A stretch of 64,000 bases of DNA from Salvator merianae (Eukaryota; Chordata; Lepidosauria; Squamata; Teiidae): the NCBI GenBank assembly GCA_003586115.2, contig QVOM02000103.1, positions 7,594,349 through 7,658,348 on the forward strand, written 5' to 3'. Of the stretch, positions 10,927 to 22,022 are shown in pieces (position 1 is the first letter of the stretch; every line of letters begins with the position of its first letter). Position numbers and translations under genes: made by a program. The notes below the pieces were generated by a model that worked only from the letters and a program-made list of their open reading frames with translations, searched no databases and was not told where the DNA came from.

Positions 10927-11070
10927 AGATTTGCTGGTTTGATACCCAGCCTCTCAGCAGAGGTAGGCAATGACCACCTCTGTATATCTGCCAAGAAAAC
11001 TTGCATAGATGTGCCCATGGAACTGTCCATGCAGACAACCAGGAGTTGGCCACGACTCAGTGGTACCTAC
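10927..11070 (+). mobile_element. SINE right piece (B box and tail)
   Basis: GGTTTGATACCC at about 10935-10946 is a pol III B box. It is followed by a tail with GAGGTAGGCAATGACC, AACCAGGAGTTGG and GACTCAGTGGTA, words shared with the tail fragment at 4823-4890. Combined with 6660-6710, the SINE is about 195 bp. SINEs with tails related to BovB are common in squamates; that link is from general knowledge and was not aligned. Confidence 0.78.
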
Positions 11071-11119
11071 CAACAACAATGTATATAGTGCTCCTCTTTA
11101 CTGTAGTTCCCAGCAGTGC

Positions 11120-11585
11120 TCTAACTAGAGGCCTCTCTGCACTTGCCTCTGTTCTGGTCCTTGGTCTCTTCTGGGCTTCTTTTGTCTGCATGCTGCTGTG
11201 GACTGAAGAGGCCTTTTCTCTGCTAGCCAGTGCTAGTATGCTCTGTCTGCATGAGATGGAGGCTGTTCTGGATCAGGAAGCCTAAAATGTCATCCTGGTC
11301 CATTTGAGAGCCAGAATACTGATAGAACTTGATAAAGAGGTCTACCATCATGCTAGGGCCATGGGGGACCCATTTTGGAGTTGTGCCTTGTTGTGCCACC
11401 AAAATGGGTTCCCCGGAGCTCTGAGGCAAGGAACTTTCATTTCTGGCCTTTGGAGCCAGCACAGGGGCTGATCCAGAATAGACTGGGACCAGCCCCTGCC
11501 TGATCTGGATCCATACAGTAGATCCAGAGCTGACAGGTAAGTACAGAAAGACCCTAGGATGCTGCTGAGAGTCCTCTGTGCAGAT
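11120..11585. repeat. unclassified interspersed repeat, copy A
   Basis: Begins near GAGGCCTCTCTGCACTTGCC. Its internal part (about 11390-11500) shares a run of words, including CTCTGAGGCAAGGAA, TTTCATTTCTGGC and GGGACCAGCCCC, with about 61855-61960 (GACTCTGAAGCTAGGAA, TTTCATTCTGGC, GGGACCAG). It is probably a non-autonomous DNA element, because its end resembles the GGCC...GCACTT motif seen elsewhere in the window. Confidence 0.5.
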
Positions 11586-13235
11586 CATAACTTAATTTTG
11601 TATAAGCAATTTGGAACTCTGATCTTAAATAAAATGTTAAATATTTTTCCAGATTTACCTGTTTTTTGTTTTGTTTTTCCCCCAGAAACTCATCTTTTTC
11701 AGACAGCTGCAATGACAGCAAGGTAATTTGGGAACACTTTTCAAAACAGTAATCCAGTAGTTGGTTCTCCCGTTTCCTCTTTCTTGGCTGTTTGAATCAT
11801 ACAATCTTATGTTGTAATCATAGCATTGTAATGACACTGTGTTTTCCCTCCCAATCTCTACATTTCACTGCTTATACATCATGGAATGGGGAAACCGCCA
11901 ACCTTATTATTTTCCATTAAGTTTTCTCTGGAATTCATTGATACACTATTTTATGTCATTTCGGTGCATTAAAGAAAAGCATACAAAGCATGATTGAACC
12001 TAGAAGATTATTACTTTTATCTTGTAAAATATTCACTATTTTCACTATTTAAACTGTTAAATAAACAGTCCTAGGGGTGGTTGATTGATTAGTTTATAAA
12101 TCGCATGTTTGCTTTTGATCTATTGCAACCCACTCTGGGATTTGCTGAAGGGCGTTGTGGTCTGGGACCATTTGGGAAAGTACCAGAATGGGTTGGCCAA
12201 CTGCAAAATATAGACCAAATGCATCTTTAAATCCAGTTACAGCTATTTATTTCATAGGGCAAGTGTTCCTTCATATTACAAGGAACTCAACAGGAGGATG
12301 CAATTTTGGTGGTGGTTCATCATTAGTTATACTCTGAATGCCTGATGCTTCCTGCATTCACAAAGAGGTGAATTGCTTGTTCTCCTCCACTCCCAGCTTT
12401 TGGCTACTTTTTGCTCTAGGGAGTTGCAATTTTTTCACTATTTCATTTCCTTTTGTTATTAAAAACCGCACTATTTTGTTTCTATTTGTTCATATATATT
12501 TGTTCATAACATTCTCAATTATTCTTTCCCGTTCCCATGAAGGTGGTAGTGATGGTTGCTCCTTCCCCTTCCCCTTTTCTTTCTCTTTGCTTTCATCACT
12601 CAGTCATTAACACCAGGTCTTCATCCTAACCTATTCATTCATTATAAATACATTTATACTACCCTCCAGTTAAAACAGCATGGCATGTATAAGAAAAAAA
12701 CAAAACAAAAACGAACAATTGAAATAGAAATGAGGCAAAACTTGGCAATCATAAGCAATCAAATGAATGTAAAACTTCACTTACATATTTTTTTAAGACC
12801 AAAAAGCAATTAAGAGGACTAAAATCATGTTCTAAAAGGCCTGGAAAAATGGACATGTTTTGGTTTGTCACAAAAAGAAGACAATAAAATAAGCATATAA
12901 TTTCTCATCTAGATCACTCCAAGTGACCAACTTATGCTGACCAAAATTTGCTAGAGAAATGTACAAATGTTCTCTGCAGTTCTATACTACCTTTCTCCCC
13001 AGTTATCAGGATTTTGTAGAATATTTCTGGAATGGCCCATACTTTGCTCAAGATATATAGAAATTACACAATATTCATGTAAAGTCATGCAACTTCCTGA
13101 TATATTCACGGTAGGAAACCATGGATGCTGTTTTCACTTTCTTCAAATTTTCTCTGACCTTTTGGGGAAAAGGCATCAAGTTTAGATCTGTGATTATTAA
13201 GCAAATTATGGGATATGTTTGTGTATTATGCAAAC
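11586..13235. other. unassigned, mostly AT-rich
   Basis: No gene recognised. The words CCCACTCTGGGATTTGCTGAAGG at about 12130 look like a LINE-type 3' tail phrase, without enough context to call it. Short frames at 12155-12813 have no recognisable domain. Confidence 0.4.
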
Positions 13236-13238
13236 TGA

Positions 13239-13819
13239 GGGCCTGTTCACACTTTGTGAGAGGAATGTTCCTGTCCACTCACTAGTCAGTTGCTTTTGCA
13301 CTGTCAAACGGGAGCACCGGCCTTGAAACTCACCCAAGCCCACCTGATGCTCACATGAAGCTGAGTAAGGCTGGTGCAGTAAATTGCAGTCTTGAAGCTC
13401 ACTTGCGTGATCAGGTGTAGATTGGGGGAGCTCCATTCGCACTGCTTCCAGGTTTGAAATGGTGGCAGGGAGGGGCCAGCGGAGCCATGCAGCACCATCT
13501 GATGCTTCACAACCTGGTTTGCACTTTTGGCTTTGCACCCTGGCTGCCATTTTAAAGACAACTGCAAAAAGAGCTGCTCTGACTTCAGAGTAGTACCTCT
13601 ATAGTTTGGAGTAGTAGCTCTATGGTTCAAAGTTGTAGCTTTGTGGTTGCAGACATCACGTCCTGCCTAGTGCATTCCCATTCACACTGCTCCCCCTGCT
13701 GGTCAGGTTACAGTCTTTTCCATTGCTGACAAGTGCAAATGGCACCCACCAGACTCCATCTTCACTAGCCTGAAGCCTGCTAATTATTCCGTTCTTCTCT
13801 CATAAGTGCAAAAATGCCC
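13239..13819. mobile_element. non-autonomous DNA transposon (GGGCCTGTTCACACTT family)
   Basis: The left end GGGCCTGTTCACACTTT and right end AAGTGCAAAAATGCCC are imperfect inverted repeats. The element is 581 bp, flanked by TGA on both sides (13236-13238 and 13820-13822), which would be a 3-bp target duplication. Inside are GC-rich stretches and CTCACTAGT-type words that recur near the right ends of the copies at 42572-43153, 44346-44744 and 47493-47947. No transposase frame is present. Confidence 0.7.
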
Positions 13820-13822
13820 TGA

Positions 13823-14676
13823 GTATCTTCAACTAGCACTGTTTCCATAAAAAAAAAACCCTATATGGGGAAGCTCAAAGAATTTGATCTTTTAGAATTT
13901 TGACATGAACTAATTTGATATATGTCCAGGAGCAGTGTGAGGTGCCAGTTCAAGAATAGAGCTCTTACCAGCTGTGTTTCTCTTAGAAGAAACTTTGCCC
14001 CAAAACTCTGATTCCTGCTTACATTCAACCTGACTGCATCATCCAGTTTTGCCACCTCTTAACTGCCTAGCTTTCATACCAAAGCTTCTAGACTACAGAC
14101 CCTTGTTATGTGTTCTTGATACAAAACATTGACCTCCCAGTTTTATCTAGAATCTCTCTATGGTTGCTACTTTGGTTTAATGCTTTGGATTAATGGTTTG
14201 ATTCTGGTATTTTAAGCTGCATCCACATAAACAACAGAAAGTGACTAATGAAGGCCTAATAGTCACAACGTCTGCAGGTCAGTGGTGCCCCCAGGCATGC
14301 ATCACTCCTCCAAGGTCACTTGAGGTCTGGCAAGTGCCCTCAGAGGGAAACTTCCCACTGAACAGGAAGATGGACCATGAGGGCACTCATTGCCCTCAGG
14401 TACTCTCTCATCGTGTTCTCTCATCATCACCATGTAGACGCACTAAAGCTGTACAAACGGCCTACCTGGGCTACATGCTATTCAAACATCTTTTTTTGTC
14501 ATACTGCAAATGGCTGACTTCCAGGACCATTTCTGGCACGATGAACATGACGTCTAGGCTTCTAGACATCTTTGGAGCTGAGGTACTTTTCTTCTATAGT
14601 TTCAAAGAGAATGTGTGGGGCAGGCACACAACATGCAGTTGTGTGGACCTTAGTCTTGGAGTGTTCCTGTGGTTTC
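13823..14676. other. unassigned sequence
   Basis: Nothing recognised; a 181-codon frame at 14241-14786 runs into a MITE and has no motif, so I treat it as chance. Confidence 0.45.
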
Positions 14677-14679
14677 AAT

Positions 14680-14860
14680 GGCCCTTTCTGCACTTGGACA
14701 TATTTCAGATTATATCTCAGAATAGAGACCTGCCAATCTGCATGCTAGTGCAGACTATGGTAGGCCCTGGGCAAGACCTTTTATAGTTTGCACTAGCATG
14801 GGGATGGCAGGTCCCTATTCTGAGATATAATCCACAATAAGGCCAAGTGCAGAAAGGGCC
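14680..14860. mobile_element. palindromic MITE, 181 bp, copy 1
   Basis: Ends GGCCCTTTCTGCACTTGG and CCAAGTGCAGAAAGGGCC are exact inverted repeats, and the similarity continues inward (ATTATATCTCAGAATAG...CTATTCTGAGATATAAT) to an almost whole-length palindrome. Two more copies of about 180 bp lie at 59061-59240 and 60842-61021. Flanks are AAT and AAC, so no exact target duplication is seen. Confidence 0.88.
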
Positions 14861-16245
14861 AACGTCTGGCTTGTTCTCTGGACTCTGCTTATTTCGCTTC
14901 TGTGTTTGCTACTTTGAAAAGACTCCAAGCCTGTGTCTTTTGCCCTGCTACTTTGTAAATGCTTCCTCCTGAGGAATCTTCTGTCATTTCTACTCCGTAG
15001 GAAACTTCAGCCTAATCCTATTCCTGTACTTATGCTGCTGCCAGCACTTATACTGCTGCTGCCTACTTCCTGTGTGGTCCAATCAAGTGACCTGTGCTGC
15101 CCCTGGGTTCTGAATTGCTCCTGCCATCTGTCCGGTCTCCAGAATGATCAGCTTTCCTGTTCTTTGTCCTACTCTGCTTCTTCTTCTGTCTCAACCTTGT
15201 CTCCAGTGCTGCTGCTTCCTTTAACCAGTCTCCAACCTCTGTCCATTCCCCAGTGTGCGGGCAATAAAAACATGCTTCCCAGCTTTGCTCTCAGCCTGAT
15301 CTCTGTCTGCTGTCCCTAACCCTCCTGTTTTCTAGTTCCTGTGTGCCACTTATGGCCTGATCATGACATTTAATGTCTCACTTGATTGTGGTCCAGGATG
15401 TCCTGTTATACTAAACTGTAGGAATGTTACACTGAAACATTAGTTATTGAGTAATAGCTGCTCTTGAATATGCTCATGGGAACTAGGTCAGGCCACTGAG
15501 TTTTTTAAGGATCAGTATTTCATTTAATTTATCACCAGGCAACCTATGTGACTAGAAGACACAAAAGGGTTTCAGGATCTACTTCTTTTAGCTTTAGGCT
15601 CAAGTTCTCTTGTACACAAAATTGCTCTTAATTTTAGGGAACCTTTGTGTTTTGTATATACTCTTACACGACTTCTAATACCTTTAACAGGGATTCTGCA
15701 ACAAAACTTTCAAGTGGATAAAAAAGTTCATGTTATTTTTTTAGAAAGCTGTTTTATTCATCAGCAGGATGTAAGATAGTCAAATCTTCATAGACACTGA
15801 TCATGAGTCCATAGACTTCATTTTCATTCCAGTCAGAAAAAAAATGTTCCTTGTTTGAAAATCAGTGAGCATGCACATGCTTGGAAATTGTTTACCATGT
15901 TTCAGAAATGCAAACATAAGGCTACACTAAGCTTGATCAGCCAAGTCTGACTGTATCTTCTGTAATATAGCACAGTCGGCAAGCGGCATGAAAGTATAAT
16001 TTGCAAATGCCTCTGGGAAAAGATGATGAGCGTTTCTGATAGTTAAGAAGCTTCTTTCTTCCCATTTCAAAACCTACAAAATAAAGAGAAAACATTTCAC
16101 TTGAAGACAGAAAATGCCTCCCATGCTGGTGCTTTAGTTGAATAAAAAGAAAGTGATGTCTGTCTTTTTCATTTTGTGAAGCAGGAATCCGATGATTCAG
16201 AAAGATACAGACCGTGAAAATCCTGTTAAATTATTTCTATTGAAA
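14861..16245. other. unassigned sequence
   Basis: No gene or repeat recognised. The 128-codon frame at 14933-15319 is Leu/Ser/Cys-rich through its C/T-rich composition and has no domain. Confidence 0.4.
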
Positions 16246-16247
16246 AT

Positions 16248-16345
16248 TCCTAGGGTGGCCTGATGCAGAAGAGGACAGCACTCGTACACATTTAGGAGGT
16301 AGATAGAAGGGGGAATTTCAGCAAATCTTTTGCATCTTGCAACCC
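16248..16345 (+). repeat. possible squamate interspersed repeat fragment
   Basis: CCTAGGGTGGCC...AGAGGACAGCACTC...GGGGGAATTTCAGCA resembles, from memory, a widespread reptile repeat that begins with such words. No second copy is in the window, so this rests only on recognition. Confidence 0.3.
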
Positions 16346-16925
16346 TAACACTCAGAGGTAATTTTAGGCTTCACAGTGAGCTCTCTGATTTGTGCAAGTG
16401 TGCAACACACATACAACATTCATTTAGCATTAAAGCATATCTAGAACGTCATTTTTTTAATATTTAGGAAATTAGTTTTTCATGTTTATCCAAAGGTGCT
16501 TTATTTTTCAAAGCTACGTATCTATTCAACTGATTCAGCAAACGATCAAACATTATACAGTAATTACTTGCCAGATTCATGCTAAGCTTCATTCTCCCCA
16601 AGTCCTTGATATGCATCTGTTAAGAGGCCTATCTCAATGTGTCATGCAGTCTACGCAGGACTTAAAGAAAGTCCTCCATTCTGAAAGGGGTGCATTGATT
16701 CGAGAGCATAAAATACTATTCTCAGGGTGCTCTTTTTCAAGGAGTCAGCTGCAGGCTGGAGTTTGGCACAATATGACAGCCTAGTATCTATAGAATAGCC
16801 AGAGTTCACATTTCACATCCAAAGCCAAAGTTCTGGCTGCTTTTTCAGCTTCTACGGGGAGCATTCTGGTGACAGCAAAAGGGCACTTAATCACCTCAGA
16901 GATACGAGTAGGCTTCTTCTGTCCA
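16346..16925. other. unassigned sequence
   Basis: Nothing recognised. Confidence 0.4.
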
Positions 16926-17044
16926 CTACATGGCAAGTTGTTGTTGCTGTTCAGTTGTTAAGTCATGTATAACTCTTCGTGACTCTTCTATTCTCTCTTG
17001 TTTTCCCAAGTTTTCCCAAGCTCATGTTCATTGCTTCCACAACA

Positions 17045-17245
17045 CTATCTATCCATCTCATCCCCTTCCCTTTTGATTTCAATCTTTTCCAGCATCAGCG
17101 TCTTTCCCAAAAAATCCTGTCTTCTCAATATGTGGCCAAAGTATTTGAGCTCCAGCTTCAGTATTTGTCCTTCCAATGAACAGTTGTGCTTGATTTCCTT
17201 TAGAATTGGCTGATTTGATTTCCTCTCAGTCCAAGGGACTCTCAA
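17045..17245 (-). pseudogene. BovB ORF2 C-terminal fragment
   Basis: The antisense frame has the BovB C-terminal words RVPWTERKSNQPILKEI, KLELKYFGHILRR and KTLMLEKIE, ending in a charged tail before WLDGI-type sequence is lost to a stop. This region follows the RT in RTE elements. It is separated from the RT piece by about 300 bp with stops and frameshifts. Confidence 0.87.
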
Positions 17246-17557
17246 AAGTTTTCTCCAGCACCATAATTTTTCAGCGCTCAGCCTCCCTCACAGCCATACA
17301 TTACTTCTGGGAAGACCATAGCTTTGACTATATAGACCTTTGTTGACAAGGTGATGTCTCTGCTTTTAAGTATATTGTCCATAGCTTTCCTCCAAGGAGC
17401 AACAGCCTTTTAATTTAATGGCTGCAGTCACCATCTGCAGTGGTTTTTGAGCCCAAGAAAATAAAATCTGTCACTGCTTCCATTTCTTTCACCTTTATTC
17501 ACCAGTAAGTGATGGGACCAGGTGCCACGATTTTAGGGTTTTTTTTAATGTTGAGTT

Positions 17558-17746
17558 TCATTCACCTTTTTCACTCTCCTCTTTCACCCTCATTAAGAGG
17601 CTCCTTAATTGTTCACTTTGTAGCATCAGGGTAGTGTTGTCTGCATATCTGAGGTTCTTGGTATTTCTCTTGAAAATCTTGATTCCGGCTTTTGATTCAT
17701 CCAGCTTGGCATTCCACGTGATGGCATGATAATGAGTTCCTGCCAA
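17558..17746 (-). pseudogene. BovB RT fragment with altered catalytic box
   Basis: The frame contains AGIKIFKRNTKNLRYADNTTLM followed by LRSLLMRVKEESEK, the catalytic and following blocks of RTE reverse transcriptase. The expected second Asp of YADD reads Asn (YADN), which would abolish catalysis even without the surrounding stops. Confidence 0.86.
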
Positions 17747-17755
17747 ATATGATTC

Positions 17756-19815
17756 ATACAGTATGTGGCTAAAAGCAAAGACACTTTTTGCACAGTGTGA
17801 GACTCTCCTATGCTATGGTGGGCTGGAACAGACAACCTATCCCAAGATAGGGTGGCTTGCCACTGGGTCACATCTAGGGCTGTCTGCATTGTGGGCAGCC
17901 ATTCCATCCCAGCTTTGGAGGCCATGAATTAAAGTCCCTAGCCTTCAAAGTTGCTGGTCAGGGCACTTTTAGCCAGGATGTCAGTCTCGTGGCTATAGCT
18001 TCTGCAGTTCCTTCTTTCCCTGTTACTGAGACTTAGCCATGCTTGCTGGCCTTTCTCACAGATGCTGTTTTCCCTCTTTGTGGTGGTTAACTTGGATATG
18101 CTGATAAGCTGTTTGGGAAAGTGAAGGCTGTTTTGAGAACTCCAGATTGGGCTATGCTGAGCTCATTGGGGATGTGAAATGCAGTGGGATTAGAATGTAT
18201 CTTATACCTTATTCTCACCTTCTGTCTTTGCATTCTGTTATCAAATAAAGCTGAAGAGCATGTTAAGATTATTCTCTGCCTATGTCTCTGAATGGGGCCT
18301 GGGGTGGTGATTCTGACAGGTGCCGAGAACTGGTGTCTTTCTGGCAACACTTCCAGGTGCCTGGTAAAATTGTGCCTGGCTAGGCATACTGGACCATATC
18401 TGGTGCGCTGACTACATGTGGCCAGCTGGTTCAGTATACCGGAGTAGAATGTTTGTGGACTGCTTGTAAGCAGTAAATGATTGAAGTAGGATACAGAGCG
18501 ATTTGCTCACCATATCCTGCTCCAAGGACTTGTCCTGTGTAAATGTACTGGTCTGCTGGGGAGACTGCCTCCCAGTAAACTGGTCAGTGGTGTAGAGAAA
18601 GCATTCTATGGGTACTGCTGAGCCAATACAGCCCAGAAGGGGTATAGGCCAAAAAGTCCACTTTCAAACAAACATACTATGTAATCCCAGTAACATATTT
18701 TTACCAGTATATACACTCACAAATAATGTTGAATATAAAATATCCTAACCATTCTTTAAAATTATAAACCTCATATATGAATTAAATCAACAGTAGACAA
18801 TATACAATACGTAATGTAAGAATTATATAGTGCGTCTGCAATATATATTTAACTTAGTCCTTGAACAAATCTTTCCACTAAATTTTTAGACTAAAAATTA
18901 AGGATGGTAAATAGCAGCTTATCTCTCACTCTTTTAAAAGGCCTTTTAAAACTATGGCAGCATCCACATGGAAACCTAAGATGCTTCCCCATCGTACCTA
19001 GGAGCAGCATATCTGCAAATCTAGAGACATCTGGGTTGGTGTATTCAAACAAACCTGCCCTCATATAGTCCCTGAGGCTCTTTCCTTGCCCTGGGAGTTG
19101 ATTTACAGTGGGATCTCTGACTCTTGGGGCATATCCTTGCCCAATAGACCATTCTTCCCTTTCTGTGTAGAGGGGCAAAGTGGTAAGGAAGTGTCTTATA
19201 GGCCTGGATTATGGGGAGGTGGATTTTGTTGATGGCCCCAAAAATGGCCAGCAAGTGGCAGCTGCACCATTTCTGTGGAGGCTCTTTGCACTGAACAGGA
19301 AATGGCCCAGGAATTTAGTCATTTTGGGTCCTGCAACGAAAGTCTCTCCTCAGTTACCTGGGCCTGTAAGGCACTTTCTCACTCTCCCCATCCTTCTACA
19401 TCAAGGGGAAAGAAGCAACTATGACAACCAGGTTGCATGATGCACTTGTTTGCCATACTTCCCCATTCCCTTTGCTTCTGGGCAGCTTTCACATGCTTCA
19501 TGCACATTGCCTCATAAGTGGACTGCATCTCACCCATGTGGGGATGCAGCCTGTAACCCATTCTGCTACCTCAATTCAATTCTAGCAGTTCTTCCTCAAA
19601 CAATCCCTCAGGCAAAGGTTCCTTTACTGAGTTCCATCATGCAATTGCATCTACCACATCTATCTATTACACAATATAGGTAAAGCAAATGCAGTTGATG
19701 GAGAGTGAAAACAATACTCTCTAAATAGGCCATTATCCCTAACCATTGACTACACTGATTGAGACTAATGAGCATCACACTCCTGAGCAACTGGAAAAAC
19801 CCAGACTGGAGGAAG
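17756..19815. other. unassigned sequence
   Basis: No gene recognised. Frames at 17626-17925, 18087-18350 and 18891-19440 show no conserved motif. AT-rich from about 18690 to 18890. Confidence 0.4.
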
Positions 19816-20463
19816 ACTGGTGTTATGAGTGCCTTGGACTCTGAGGATGAGGGCAGTGTTCAGCCTGAGAGCTGTGTAGATGTTGAGCAGGGAGCTCCAG
19901 GTGGCACAGAGCCCAGACAGCTTATCATCATCTCAGAGGATGAAGCACAAACATCGGCAGGAGATGTTTTGGAAACATCAGAGATTCCTGCAAACATCCC
20001 ACCTCCAGCCATAGAAAGAAGAAGGGCCAAATGCAGGGCTCAGCTGAGCTTCTGTAAGCAATCTAGCAGAAGCTGGCCACACCCAAGCTCAGACCTGGGA
20101 GAAGATGATCCTGCGGTATAAATACAACATAGGGACTGCAGCCCAGGCATGGCCAGCAACTGCTTTCCATCTGTGCATCCTGTTACTCTGATCTCCTGGC
20201 TTCTAGAACCTTGACCCTTTGTTTGGACTGTGTTTTGACTTCGGCTTCCCTTAATCCCTGGACTTTGTTTGCTTCGGTGACTACAACCCTGTTTGAACTT
20301 GGACTGGACTTTGACTACGGCTCCTCTTACTCCTTTGGCTTTGTTTGCTTATCGATACCTGCTGCCTCCCTGTTGTGACCCGAACTGTTAATAAAAGGAC
20401 TTCTCTATTACTGAGGCTTGCCTTAGCTCTCATTTGTCAGCCTGCCTGGGACATAACAACTGG
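19816..20463 (+). mobile_element. solo LTR (Ty3/gypsy-like), copy 1, with 5-bp TSD
   Basis: The LTR is 19821-20458 (638 bp), with ends TGTTATG and CATAACA (TG...CA, inverted TGTTAT/ATAACA). ACTGG is duplicated exactly at 19816-19820 and 20459-20463. A TATA box (GGTATAAATAC, about 20115) and AATAAA (about 20391) place U3, R and U5. No internal retroelement sequence is next to it, so it is a solo LTR left by recombination. A second copy, inverted, lies at 26611-27249. The 5-bp duplication and TGTTAT ends fit Ty3/gypsy, but an ERV-L type is not excluded. Confidence 0.92.
19825..20121 (+). CDS. 98-codon open frame inside LTR U3
   Basis: Starts at the ATG in the first 7 bases of the LTR and stops at a TAA inside the TATA box. 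The protein is acidic at its start (MSALDSEDEG), has a SEDE patch, a proline-rich IPPPAIERRR block, then a basic and serine-rich part. The same frame of about 98 codons is open in the second copy (26953-27247, antisense) although two compensating one-base indels change the middle. I recognise no family. It could be a chance frame in a young LTR, a transposon accessory protein, or the start of a read-through gag; there is no evidence of translation. Confidence 0.35.
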   Translation: MSALDSEDEGSVQPESCVDVEQGAPGGTEPRQLIIISEDEAQTSAGDVLETSEIPANIPPPAIERRRAKCRAQLSFCKQSSRSWPHPSSDLGEDDPAV

Positions 20464-20575
20464 CCTATCTCAAGTCACAAGATAAAAGTAACTCTCTCTT
20501 TGTACAGATATAGTCAACTGAGCCATTTACCAAGGCCCTTCAGCAGCAACCCAAGGAAGCTGTCTCTGGATGCAA
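20464..20575. other. unassigned sequence
   Basis: Short gap between the solo LTR and the L1 remains. Confidence 0.4.
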
Positions 20576-22022
20576 AATTGCTTTTATTTATGAGATAATG
20601 TTGATAGAAAGAATCAGTAACATCTTGAAACAACTGATAACAAACATATCTTATCCTTTTCTCTTAAAATACAAAAAGATATTCTGAAAAATATTTCTAA
20701 TCCATTTATTATTGTTAAATCTTCTAATATGGTCAAAATGGAGAAAGTGACTCCTTCCATACCCATCATTATATATTCTATTAAAATAAGTAACTAACAT
20801 AGGACCAAAATTTTGATAATAGATTTTGGAATAAACTTGAGACTAAGGGACTTTGAAATATTAAAGATTTTTATTCTTTTGGTGATGAGTGGATATATAA
20901 ATTCTACAAATAAATATAAAATTCTTATTCTGATGTAGAAGGAACAATTGCTGAAGATAAATTAAGAAACACCATACAGCTAAGTAATACAAATTGGATA
21001 CTTACCTACTCTGTAAGACAAATTTTATCTTCACCATCTTGAATTGCAACTATCATTAGATCTAACAATATGTTCAAACAATCTTTACAAATATTTAAAG
21101 GTCAAGCTTCAATCACATACAGAATTCCACTTTCTCAGAAATGTGATAAAGGTAACACACTTAAAGAATTATGGGAAACTCAGATAAAAACACACATTGA
21201 AAATGAAGAATGGGGAAATATTAGGACTGACTGTGAATCTTGCAATAATACTTCACCACTCAGATAATCGTCCTTAAGCTAATACATAAATGGTCTTATA
21301 CTCCTGTCTTACTAGTGAAAATGTATGTATATCTATCCCCCAAATACTGGTGAGGTTGTCAAAGTAAAGGTTGTTATGAGCATATGTGATGGTCATGCCC
21401 ATTCATTCATGAATTCTGGAACAATATTAACAATGAAATCAATAGAGTACTGGTAACTCAATAGAATTTTACAATGGAGTTGTGCATACTTCACTTCTAT
21501 AGAGACAGAAATTGAAAAATAAACATAAGAAACTGCTAAATTATATGCTGATCACGGTCAAACAAGTTATTACAAAAAAACTTGAAGAATAAAGAAAATC
21601 TCAATCATGGTATCTCAAATTAACAGAATTGGCAGTATTTGAAATGATAACTCACCAGACAAACATAATGAATGGAATATCTAAAAATCCAAATGCTTAC
21701 CTGGAAACATGGCAACTGCTTATTGATACCATACCAATCAGAAATGAGGAAATTATACTAGTAGCACCAATTATATCATTAATTAAATAAAGTGTGATTT
21801 TTAGAGTGAACAATGTGAGCAATGTGAACCAATTTACAATGATTAGAATATTTTGCAACTCAGTCTTGCTTGTTTAAAATGTTGATAGATTATATTAGTA
21901 TACTAATATAATACTTTATATCAGTATGGTTAAGTTATTGATAAGTGTTTTATTGTGTAAATTGATATAAGCTACTGTTGTGATTTTGTATACAGTATTA
22001 ACTAAATAAAAAAAATCAAAAC
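20576..22022 (+). mobile_element. L1 LINE, 5'-truncated 3' half
   Basis: AT-rich plus-strand copy. Words from the C-terminal region of L1 ORF2 can be read in shifting frames: a block with NTLKELWETQ and EEWGNI at 21070-21267, then KMYVYLSPKYW, YEHMWWSCPFIHEFWN at about 21320-21440, near the cysteine/His-rich C-terminal segment. It ends in AATAAAAAAAATCAAAA at about 22005-22021. Many stops and frameshifts. Target duplications were not found. Confidence 0.75.
21070..21267 (+). pseudogene. L1 ORF2 C-terminal fragment
   Basis: A 65-codon remnant of the region between the RT and the cysteine-rich C-terminus of L1 ORF2, with continuation in other frames to about 21500 (HMWWSCP-type block). It is non-functional. 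Confidence 0.68.

Larger units (their letters stand above)
16930..17755 (-). mobile_element. BovB/RTE LINE, 3' part
   Basis: Antisense BovB. The 3' end is at the left (complement near TTGTTGCTGTTCAGTTGTTAAG) and coding sequence lies to the right. Two antisense frames carry BovB polyprotein blocks (below). The element is 5'-truncated or decayed near 17755. BovB is abundant in squamates and ruminants and spread horizontally among them; with CR1 and R4-like elements in the same window, a squamate source is favoured. Confidence 0.87.

Noticed and set aside
14241..14786. 181-codon frame
   Set aside because: Ends within a MITE and lacks any recognisable motif.
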